9,490 nucleotides of DNA from Clostridia bacterium. GTDB lineage: Bacteria > Bacillota > Clostridia > Oscillospirales > Ruminococcaceae. The notes beneath the pieces are model-generated. The model ran no database searches. It saw only the letters and a list, made by a program, of their open reading frames with translations, and was not told the DNA's origin. The translations under genes were made by a program, and so were the position numbers. Location: NCBI GenBank assembly GCA_026000865.1, contig BNZF01000051.1:1-9490 (forward strand), in the 5' to 3' direction. Positions 1 through 5,654 of the stretch are shown here, piece after piece (position 1 is the first letter of the stretch; every line of letters begins with the position of its first letter).

Positions 1-490
1 TGTATTATTTTGTAAATCTGGCCATTCGCGTGAGTAGACTAAGCTTACAGTTAGACTGTATCAGTTGCAAGTTGTTCCGCTTGAATATACTAAACATACA
101 GCTTAACTGTATTATTTTGTAAATCTGTCCATCCGCGTGAGTAGACTAAGCTTACAGTTAGACTGTATCAGTTGCAAGTTGGTCCGTTTGAATAGACTAA
201 ACATACAGCTTAACTGTATTATTTTGTAAATCTGGTCATTCGCGTGAGTAGACTAAGCTTACAGTTAGACTGTATCAGTTGCAAGTTGGTTCGCGTGAAT
301 ATACTAAACATACAGCTTAACTGTATTATTTTGTAAATCTAATCGTCCGATTAAGTAGACTAAACTTACAGTTAGACTGTATCAGTTGTAGTGGGTTCGC
401 TTGAATATACTAAACTTACAGTTCAACTGTATTAATTTGTAAATATAACCATCCGCGTGAGTAGACTAAGCTTACAGTTAAATTATATCG
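1..490. repeat. 107-bp higher-order tandem repeat array with regularly spaced dyads
   Basis: Units begin at 1, 108, 215, 322 and 428 (periods 107, 107, 107, 106); the last is partial and the first is cut by the window edge. Each unit consists of two related monomers of about 53 bp. One carries TACAGTTAGACTGTA (6-bp arms, 3-bp centre), the other TACAGCTTAACTGTA or TACAGTTCAACTGTA. Dyads start at 46, 97, 153, 204, 260, 311, 367 and 417, with a degenerate one at 473, so spacing alternates 51 and 56 (once 50). The monomers differ from each other more than the dimers do, so a monomer pair diverged first and the dimer was then amplified. There is no open reading frame and no unique spacer. Candidate roles are a protein-binding array, a source of hairpin RNA, or a satellite-like repeat; the sequence does not decide between them. 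Confidence 0.93.
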
Positions 491-493
491 CGA

Positions 494-546
494 AAACATA
501 TGCAGGCATTGCCTGCTGGAAACATATGCAGGGATTGTCTGCCTGC
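494..546 (+). repeat. Imperfect 26-bp direct repeat with hairpins, upstream of the DUF4956 gene
   Basis: AAACATATGCAGG at 494-506 recurs at 520-532, and the match runs on for 17 of 18 positions. Each copy ends in CCTGC, so each can fold. The first is a near-perfect hairpin, GCAGGCA-T-TGCCTGC at 502-516; the second pairs GCAGG (528-532) with CCTGC (542-546). The pair lies between the end of the dyad array and the ribosome binding site at 557, so it would be in the 5' leader if transcription starts within the array. An attenuator or protein-binding leader is possible but unproven. Confidence 0.6.
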
Positions 547-556
547 AATTGTAATT

Positions 557-561
557 AGGAG
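557..561 (+). promoter_or_regulatory. Ribosome binding site that decides the DUF4956 start
   Basis: AGGAG ends 10 nt before the GTG at 572. The upstream in-frame ATG at 500 lies inside the hairpin repeat and has no Shine-Dalgarno sequence, so the GTG start is preferred. Confidence 0.7.
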
Positions 562-571
562 TGTAAAAGTT

Positions 572-1276
572 GTGAATGAATTTTTTAATAGTATAATCCC
601 TGGTGTGCTATATGGTGGTGGTACTGTTAACGCAAAAGTCGTGTTTTTGTGCATAGGTTCGGCAGTTCTATTTGGTATATTGATTAGTGCAGTATATATT
701 TTTACTCATAGAAAAACGGGTTACTCAAACGGATATGTCAGCACAACCGTAATGCTACCTGCTATTGCCGCGATTATAATAATGCTGATTGGCGATAATG
801 TCGCAAGAGCATTTTCTCTCGCAGGTGCGTTTACTCTCGTGCGTTACAGAAGTGTACCCGGTGACCCGAACGATATTTGTTATATCTTTTTCTCACTTGC
901 AATAGGTGTAACGCTTGGTTTGGGGTATATCGGATATGCGGCAATTTTTTTCTTACTTCTTGCAGTTGTGATTTTGCTCATGCACTTCACAAATTATGGT
1001 CAATCGAAAAAGAGAAATATGACCCTCAAAATTACAATTCCAGAAAATCTTAACTATCACGGTGTTTTTGATAATGTACTTAATCACTACACATCTTTTT
1101 GGAAATTATGTCGAGTTAAAACAGTTGATTTTGGTTCATTGTTTGATTTAGTTTATACTATAACTTTCTATGAAGGTATGGATGAAAAAGAATTTATAGA
1201 TAAACTGCGAAACTTAAACGGCAACCTTAATATTACCCTCGTCCTCACGAGAAATGAGGATAGTTTATATGCTTAA
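572..1276 (+). CDS. DUF4956 domain-containing integral membrane protein
   Basis: Predicted product of 234 aa from the GTG start. Four hydrophobic segments are visible, at about residues 22-45, 56-74, 103-121 and 122-139. Before the third lies the family signature GAFTLVRYRSVPGDPNDI (residues 85-102), which matches the DUF4956 pattern GAF-xVRxRSVPG-xxDI. Residues 141-234 form a soluble, probably cytoplasmic tail with alternating strands and helices (KRNMTLKITIPENL, then DLVYTITFYEGMDEKEFIDK), resembling a small ferredoxin/ACT-like fold. In other Firmicutes this family often neighbours VTC-type polyphosphate polymerase or CotH genes. No such partner lies downstream here; one could lie left of the window, beyond the array. 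The biochemical function of the family is not established. No convincing promoter was found immediately upstream. Confidence 0.85.
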   Translation: MNEFFNSIIPGVLYGGGTVNAKVVFLCIGSAVLFGILISAVYIFTHRKTGYSNGYVSTTVMLPAIAAIIIMLIGDNVARAFSLAGAFTLVRYRSVPGDPNDICYIFFSLAIGVTLGLGYIGYAAIFFLLLAVVILLMHFTNYGQSKKRNMTLKITIPENLNYHGVFDNVLNHYTSFWKLCRVKTVDFGSLFDLVYTITFYEGMDEKEFIDKLRNLNGNLNITLVLTRNEDSLYA

Positions 1277-1345
1277 CAAAGAAAGGCATGTGCAACTAGT
1301 GGCAATTTAGTTAACTGTCTCCATTTGTAGGTTCTAAAATTTTAA

Positions 1346-1382
1346 TAAAAAAAAAGCCGTTTGTCGTTAAAGATAAACGGCT
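1346..1382 (-). terminator. Rho-independent terminator oriented leftward
   Basis: Stem AGCCGTTT (1355-1362) pairs with AAACGGCT (1375-1382) around a 12-nt loop. The A-tract lies on the left on the plus strand (1346-1355), so the U-run follows the hairpin only on a leftward transcript. On the plus strand the hairpin is followed by ATACAATTTC, a poor U-tract, so it would stop the DUF4956 transcript weakly. No leftward gene is visible to its right. Confidence 0.65.
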
Positions 1383-1446
1383 ATACAATTTCAACATATG
1401 TAAATACTCCTGCTTAAATAATCAAGAAGTGTATTTATTAACCCTG

Positions 1447-1751
1447 TTTCTTCAACTCATAATTAATTTTAGGTGATAACCTTTGGAGTATAAATAGAAA
1501 GGGCAGGGGTGTCGGAGAGTTTATAGTTAATAGTTATGGTGGACCTCTCCCCGTAAACGGGTCGCCTACAACAAAGCACGAGTGTCTGCGGACGGACGTT
1601 TTTTCGCGGTATAGTTTAACCAAACGGTTAGTTAATGTTCGCGTTTTATGGGTTAAAAAAGGAATACATACTTTCAACTCTACACTTTTAACTTTCAACT
1701 ATACGAACCCTCTCACTTACAAAAAAACTATAAAAAGTAAGTTCAGGTATA
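1447..1751 (-). mobile_element. MITE-like element, copy A (leftward, long interior)
   Basis: Read on the minus strand, the element opens with TATACCTGAACTTAC, contains the 20-bp block shared with three other copies (1723-1742) and ends near the shared block CTATTTATACTCC (1485-1497), followed by ACCTAAAATTAATTATGAGTTGAA. The terminal sequences are imperfect inverted repeats. The interior is longer than in the other copies and holds CCCGT-AA-ACGGG at about 1545, TAACC-AAAC-GGTTA at about 1617-1630, and two direct copies of ACTTTCAACT (about 1671 and 1691). It has no coding capacity. It fills most of the gap between the DUF4956 and asnB genes. The outer ends are approximate because no clean target duplication is visible. 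Confidence 0.6.
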
Positions 1752-1782
1752 TTGTCACAAAATTTATTTATCATTATATAAT
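1752..1782 (+). promoter_or_regulatory. Candidate sigma-A promoter for asnB
   Basis: TTGTCA (1752-1757) lies 17 bp before TATATA (1775-1780), or 19 bp before TATAAT (1777-1782). It starts right at the outer end of element A, so the element's insertion point sets what lies upstream of it. The leader to the asnB start would be about 35 nt. Confidence 0.5.
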
Positions 1783-1824
1783 AATAGTGATGTTTTTATG
1801 TTGATAAATATAGGGGTGATACGA

Positions 1825-3606
1825 ATGTGCGGAATAGCAGGGTTTAGTTTTTATGATGAAGTTTCAGCAGATAATATGAAGGAAAGTTTGAAACGACGAG
1901 GTCCTGACCAAGACGGGATTATAAAAAATGAAAATGTAACACTCATACATACAAGACTTGCAGTTGTTGACCTCGAACATGGTTTGCAACCTATGAGTAA
2001 AAACGGCATTTCGCTTGTTTACAACGGCGAACTGTATAATACAGAAGAATTACGCAAAGAGTTGCAGCTTCTCGGTCAAACATTCGACGAAAAATCTGAT
2101 ACAGAAGTTGTATTAAAATCATATTTGCAATGGGGTAATAATTGTGTTAACCACCTCAACGGCATATTTGCTTTTGCAATAGTTGACAATGAAAAAATAT
2201 TTATCGCACGTGACAGAATGGGGGTAAAACCATTTTTTTATGCGATTGTTGATGGAAAATTTATATTTGCCTCAGAAATAAAAGCTTTACTTTCAAGCGG
2301 ACTTGTTAAACCCGAAATTGATAACACTTCTCTTTTTGAACTTATTCTGATAGGTCCAGGGCGAACACCAGGATATGGCATATTTAAGAACATTAATGAA
2401 TTAAAAAAAGCCCATTGCGGTATATGGGATGAAAAACTTGAAATTTGGGAATATTGGAAACCCGAAATAAAACTGCACACAGACAACTTTGAAGAAACTG
2501 TCAAAAATGTTCGGTTTCTTGTTGAAGACAGCATACGTCGTCAAACCGTTTCAGATGTTCCACTTTGCACTTTTTTAAGTGGCGGATTAGACAGTTCAAT
2601 CATTTCAGCGATAACTGCCGATGTGCTTAAAGAAAAAGGTCAGCGTATTCACACATTCTCAGTTGACTATGAAGACAATTCAAAATTTTTCAAGTCATCA
2701 GTTTTTCAGCCGAACACAGATAGCGATTACATAAAATACATGGTTGAACATATTGGCTCTGTTCATCACTCTATTACTCTCACAACAGAAGATGTTGTCG
2801 GAGCGTTATATGAAGCAGTAGATGCACGCGATTTACCTGGTATGGCTGATATTGACAGTTCGCTTTTGCTTTTTTGTAAAGAAGTTAAAAAAGATTTCAC
2901 AGTTGCATTAAGCGGAGAGTGTTCTGATGAGATTTTTGGGGGTTATCCATGGTACAGAAACGAAGCCATTCGCAATATTGACGGCTTTCCATGGTCAAAT
3001 ACCACACAATACAAAGCAAGTTTTCTAAAAGAAGAATATATTGACAGGGACGCAAGCAAATATGTATATGAAAAATACCAAAATACAATTCAGAAAGTAT
3101 CAGGTGACAGGTTCAGAGAGATGACGGAACTCAACCTAAATTGGTTTATGCAAACGCTACTTGACCGAAAAGACCGAATGAGTATGTATAATGGTTTAGA
3201 GGTTAGAGTGCCATTTTGTGATTATCGTCTTGTGGAATATACATACAATATTCCTTGGTGCTTTAAAGATTATAAAGACTATGAAAAAGGTTTATTGCGA
3301 GAAGCGGTTAAAGACATTTTGCCCGAGAAAATTCTTTGGAGAAAAAAAAGCCCTTACCCAAAAACTCACAATCCTCTGTATTTTGCAATTGTTTTAAAAC
3401 AATTGCAAAAGGTTATTAATGATAAAAATTCGCCTATTTTGCAATTTATTAAAAAAGACGCACTAGAACAATTGCTCAAAACTTCTCCTGATGTTTTTTC
3501 TAACCATAATTGGTATGGGCAACTTATGGCTTTGCCACAGACAATTGCATATTTTTTACAATTAAATTATTGGTTAAAAAAATATAATGTTACATATATT
3601 TTATAA
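1825..3606 (+). CDS. asnB: Asparagine synthase (glutamine-hydrolysing), AsnB type
   Basis: Predicted product of 593 aa that makes asparagine from aspartate, ATP and glutamine in the cytosol. The start at 1825 gives MCGIAGF, so that Cys2, the glutaminase nucleophile, is exposed after Met removal. AGGGGTG at 1812-1818 is its ribosome binding site; an in-frame ATG at 1798 would bury Cys2. The N-terminal class II amidotransferase domain shows RGPDQDG (25-31), RLAVVD (44-49), NGELYN (67-72) and SDTEVV (91-96). The C-terminal synthetase domain shows the PP-loop SGGLDSS (252-258), GECSDEIFGGYPW (364-376) and LDRKDRMSM (446-454). Length and motifs fit a full, active enzyme; the long form with FSVDYEDN fits the Firmicute AsnB group. 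It stands alone between two MITE-like elements. The 3' part contains a 30-bp perfect palindrome. Confidence 0.95.
   Translation: MCGIAGFSFYDEVSADNMKESLKRRGPDQDGIIKNENVTLIHTRLAVVDLEHGLQPMSKNGISLVYNGELYNTEELRKELQLLGQTFDEKSDTEVVLKSYLQWGNNCVNHLNGIFAFAIVDNEKIFIARDRMGVKPFFYAIVDGKFIFASEIKALLSSGLVKPEIDNTSLFELILIGPGRTPGYGIFKNINELKKAHCGIWDEKLEIWEYWKPEIKLHTDNFEETVKNVRFLVEDSIRRQTVSDVPLCTFLSGGLDSSIISAITADVLKEKGQRIHTFSVDYEDNSKFFKSSVFQPNTDSDYIKYMVEHIGSVHHSITLTTEDVVGALYEAVDARDLPGMADIDSSLLLFCKEVKKDFTVALSGECSDEIFGGYPWYRNEAIRNIDGFPWSNTTQYKASFLKEEYIDRDASKYVYEKYQNTIQKVSGDRFREMTELNLNWFMQTLLDRKDRMSMYNGLEVRVPFCDYRLVEYTYNIPWCFKDYKDYEKGLLREAVKDILPEKILWRKKSPYPKTHNPLYFAIVLKQLQKVINDKNSPILQFIKKDALEQLLKTSPDVFSNHNWYGQLMALPQTIAYFLQLNYWLKKYNVTYIL
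3381..3410. repeat. 30-bp perfect palindrome within the asnB coding sequence
   Basis: The half-site TTTTGCAATTGTTTT is followed directly by its exact reverse complement, with no spacer. It encodes part of FAIVLKQLQK (from about residue 520). Related arms recur nearby: TTTTGCAATT at 3437-3446, AACAATTGC at 3467-3475 and ACAATTGCAT at 3541-3550. CAATTG occurs four times between 3386 and 3547. Confidence 0.85.
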
Positions 3607-3666
3607 GTTTTGCACAAAATATCAATACGAAACAGTATAAATTTACAAAAAATAATCAGTATACTA

Positions 3667-3694
3667 AATTAGAGTTGACATGTCAACTCTAATT
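3667..3694. terminator. 28-bp perfect palindrome after asnB, possible terminator
   Basis: The half-site AATTAGAGTTGACA is joined directly to its reverse complement, 60 bp after the asnB stop codon. As RNA it folds into AGAGTTGA-CATG-TCAACTCT flanked by AAUU on both sides. The downstream tract AATTATATT is AU-rich but not a clean U-run, so termination is plausible in both directions rather than certain. A dimeric-regulator operator would look the same. Element B's flanking duplication begins immediately after it. Confidence 0.5.
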
Positions 3695-3702
3695 ATATTA
3701 AA

Positions 3703-3853
3703 TAGACTTGTCCTAAAACTTACTTTTTATAGTTTTTCTGTAAATGAGGGGCTCGGGGGCGTATACCCCGATGTGCAAGGTTCCACCCCGCAACCCCATT
3801 GTCCTATTTATATTCCAAGGTGCGGAACCTAAAAAATTATGAGTTCAGGTCTA
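3703..3853 (+). mobile_element. MITE-like element, copy B, with 8-bp target duplication
   Basis: The element is 151 bp and runs from TAGACTTG to CAGGTCTA. It is flanked by identical ATATTAAA at 3695-3702 and 3854-3861. Its ends are imperfect inverted repeats (left TAGACTTGTCCTAAAACTTA, right, reversed, TAGACCTGAACTCATAA). It contains the shared 20-bp block ACTTACTTTTTATAGTTTTT (3718-3737) and the shared right block CTATTTATATTCC (3804-3816). The GC-richer interior has two hairpins: TCGGGG (3753-3758) with CCCCGA (3766-3771), and GGTTCC (3779-3784) with GGAACC (3824-3829). It has no coding capacity. An 8-bp duplication fits several IS families, so the helper transposase cannot be named from this. 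Confidence 0.85.
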
Positions 3854-3984
3854 ATATTAAAGAAAATATTTATGCCGAGTGATAATCAATATAAAACCAA
3901 TATCCTCTTTGCCATATAACTGCTAATATCAAAAAACTGCTATGATATATTGCAAGATGCTTTCTATATAGTCATAAAAAAACC

Positions 3985-4012
3985 TTTACAAATGTTCTAA
4001 AATGAGTATAAT
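3985..4012 (+). promoter_or_regulatory. Promoter for the GT2-GtrA gene
   Basis: TTTACA (3985-3990) is followed 16 bp later by a perfect TATAAT (4007-4012). It would give a leader of about 105 nt to the ATG at 4125. The stretch from the end of element B (3862) to this promoter shows nothing recognisable beyond AT-rich sequence. Confidence 0.7.
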
Positions 4013-4124
4013 ATAGTATACGTGTTAGAGTTTTGTCGTATTGTGTGAAATGGATTGTGACTTCTCTTCATTTTATTAAGAAAATTTTACACGAACTCGC
4101 TATAATAAAATGAGGTATTAATAA

Positions 4125-5198
4125 ATGGAGGAAAGAAAAATAGACAATTTGAATGTTACAGTTATTATACCGTCGCTTAATCCTGATGAAAAACTCGCGT
4201 CTGTTGTTCGGTCGCTCCATGAAAATGGGTTTAGTAATATTGTGCTCATTAACGACGGCTCAAAAGAAGAATGTGTCAAATTCTTTCCGAAATATAATGA
4301 GGACGGCAGTGAAAACTGCATTTTAACACATGAAATCAATCAAGGTAAAGGACGTGCATTAAAAACAGCCTTTGCTTATGTTTTGGAAAATTACCCTGAA
4401 ACAAAAGGCGTTGTGACAGTTGACGGAGACGACCAGCATCGTGCTGAGGACGTTGTAAATTGCGTGCGTGAAATGTTAAAAAGCGATGAAGTTATACTCG
4501 GTGTTCGTGATTTTAACGAAGACGATGTACCATGGAGAAGTCGAGTTGGTAATAAAATTACCTCATCTGCTTTTCGTATGTTTTATGGACTGAGAATATC
4601 AGACACACAAACAGGACTTCGTGCATTCCCCCTGAAATTTTTGCCAAGCCTCTTGGATGTTAGTGGCGAGCGATATGAATATGAAACCAATATGCTGATT
4701 GATTCAAAAAAACTAAACATTCCGCTCAGAGAAGTAAAGATTAGAACAGTGTATATTGAAAATAATCAAACAAGCCATTTTCACCCAATTCTTGATTCAC
4801 TTCGTATATATAAAACAATATTAAAATTTTCGATTAGTAGCGGTGTAGCTGCAATTATCGATACTATTGCGTTTTTTATCTTTTCTCTTGCACTCGGACA
4901 ATATTCACATTCAATTACCATATCGCTAATATTGGCGAGGATTATTTCGTCTATATGCAATTTTATATTGAATAAAAAATTAGTCTTTAAGGAAAAGAAA
5001 AACGCTTCAAATACTGTTTTAAGATATTATATACTAGCAGTTATATTAATGGTACTTGACGTAGTATTAGTAAACGGCATAAGTATGTTAATTAATGCAA
5101 GCCACGCGGTTGTTATCACATTAATCAAAATAGTAATTGAATGTCTATTATTTGTGATTAGTTTTTATGCACAACGTAAGTGGGTTTTTAAACAATAA
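4125..5198 (+). CDS. GT2 family glycosyltransferase fused to a GtrA-like membrane domain
   Basis: Predicted product of 357 aa. Residues 10-225 are a dolichyl-phosphate-mannosyltransferase-like GT-A domain, with VIIPSLNPDEKL (13-24), INDGS (42-46), NQGKGRALKTAF (72-83), the metal-binding DxD in VDGDDQH (99-105), SDTQTGLRAF (159-168) and ERYEYET (182-188). Residues 234-357 form a GtrA-like domain with four predicted membrane segments (about 234-258, 264-285, 299-320, 327-349) and the typical basic loops NKKLVFKE and RKWVFK. The family moves a sugar from a nucleotide donor onto a polyprenyl phosphate, and GtrA domains are linked to flipping or handling that lipid; the exact sugar cannot be told. 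The active site would face the cytoplasm. The start follows TGAGGT at 4111-4116. The gene is monocistronic, with its own promoter and elements on both sides. Confidence 0.93.
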   Translation: MEERKIDNLNVTVIIPSLNPDEKLASVVRSLHENGFSNIVLINDGSKEECVKFFPKYNEDGSENCILTHEINQGKGRALKTAFAYVLENYPETKGVVTVDGDDQHRAEDVVNCVREMLKSDEVILGVRDFNEDDVPWRSRVGNKITSSAFRMFYGLRISDTQTGLRAFPLKFLPSLLDVSGERYEYETNMLIDSKKLNIPLREVKIRTVYIENNQTSHFHPILDSLRIYKTILKFSISSGVAAIIDTIAFFIFSLALGQYSHSITISLILARIISSICNFILNKKLVFKEKKNASNTVLRYYILAVILMVLDVVLVNGISMLINASHAVVITLIKIVIECLLFVISFYAQRKWVFKQ

Positions 5199-5202
5199 AT
5201 TT

Positions 5203-5236
5203 TAAACTTCAAGTTTATGGCATAACTTTCAGTTAT
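5203..5236. terminator. Two adjacent short hairpins after the GT2-GtrA gene
   Basis: TAAACTT-C-AAGTTTA (5203-5217) begins 5 nt after the stop codon, and ATAACT-TTC-AGTTAT (5222-5236) follows. Neither has a good U-run, so this is at best a weak terminator or an mRNA 3' end stabiliser. Confidence 0.35.
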
Positions 5237-5263
5237 TAGGTTGTACACAAAAATAAATTTATG

Positions 5264-5316
5264 GTCTTGCACTTACTTTAATATGCTCCAAATCATGATA
5301 TTGTCATATGCAAGAC
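5264..5316. repeat. Inverted repeat with nested stem in the gap after the GT2-GtrA gene
   Basis: GTCTTGCA (5264-5271) pairs with TGCAAGAC (5309-5316), and inside it ATATG (5281-5285) pairs with CATAT (5305-5309; the last base is shared by both stems). The arms fit an RNA hairpin or a degenerate element end. No family was recognised. Confidence 0.45.
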
Positions 5317-5348
5317 ACTTATGCGGGTAAGCCAAATTGCTCTTTAAA

Positions 5349-5378
5349 TAGATTTTGAGGTAATAGATTTTGAGGTAA
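5349..5378. repeat. Perfect 15-bp tandem duplication
   Basis: TAGATTTTGAGGTAA occurs twice back to back at 5349-5363 and 5364-5378, just left of element E. It looks like a recent slippage duplication. Confidence 0.85.
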
Positions 5379-5392
5379 AAAATCTTGTCTAT

Positions 5393-5581
5393 TAGACTTA
5401 TTCTAAAATCTCATTCCATAAATAGTAAATATTGAGGTTGTTCTCCTCTAAAAAGTGGGGAGAGGTACTGTAACAGTCCACTGGACTGTTACTCGTAATG
5501 TCACACCCCACACCCGTCTTTATTTTTTTAACGTTAGTGTAATACAAAAAAGATAGGTTATTAAGTTTTAGAACAAGTCTA
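5393..5581 (-). mobile_element. MITE-like element, copy E (same terminal repeats, different interior)
   Basis: The terminal inverted repeats are TAGACTTATTCTAAAA on the left and, reversed from the right end, TAGACTTGTTCTAAAA; they match at 15 of 16 positions. The right-end repeat also matches the left end of element B at 19 of 21 positions. The interior lacks the shared 20-bp block. It has a perfect 11-bp-arm dyad (5470-5492) and GC-richer CCTCT...AGAGG and ACACCCCACACCC tracts similar in style to copy A. It has no coding capacity. The right end lies 73 bp before the NAGPA start. No clean target duplication is seen, and the strand is assigned only by similarity to element B. Confidence 0.75.
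5470..5492. repeat. Perfect dyad inside element E
   Basis: GTAACAGTCCA, one central C, then TGGACTGTTAC: 11-bp arms without mismatch. It is the most symmetric part of element E and would form a tight hairpin or a dimeric binding site. Confidence 0.85.
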
Positions 5582-5640
5582 TTCTATTTATATGCAAACC
5601 GCAATCCTTAAATTTATCATCAAAAATAACATGTATTTTA

Positions 5641-5646
5641 TTGGAG
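5641..5646 (+). promoter_or_regulatory. Ribosome binding site that decides the NAGPA protein start
   Basis: TTGGAG lies 8 nt before the ATG at 5655. The in-frame ATGs at 5592 and 5631 have no comparable site, and they would add residues ahead of the basic, pre-membrane N-terminus. Confidence 0.6.
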
Positions 5647-5654
5647 TAAACTAT

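Noticed and set aside
1..490. CRISPR array
   Set aside because: The repeats are contiguous at a 107-bp period, with no short repeat/unique spacer alternation; the linkers repeat as well as the dyads do.
500..571. ATG at 500 as start of the DUF4956 gene
   Set aside because: It lies within a hairpin-forming repeat, has no ribosome binding site and adds 24 residues not typical of the family; GTG at 572 has AGGAG upstream.
2238..2534. Minus-strand 98-codon reading frame
   Set aside because: It is fully inside asnB on the other strand, has no ribosome binding site and shows no recognisable motif.
3675..3702. TTGACA in the palindrome as a -35 box
   Set aside because: No -10 box lies at 16-18 bp; the nearest candidates are at 13-15 bp and poor.
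5385..5589. Target duplication around element E
   Set aside because: Flanks TTGTCTAT and TTCTATTT are similar only with gaps; no clean duplication can be claimed.
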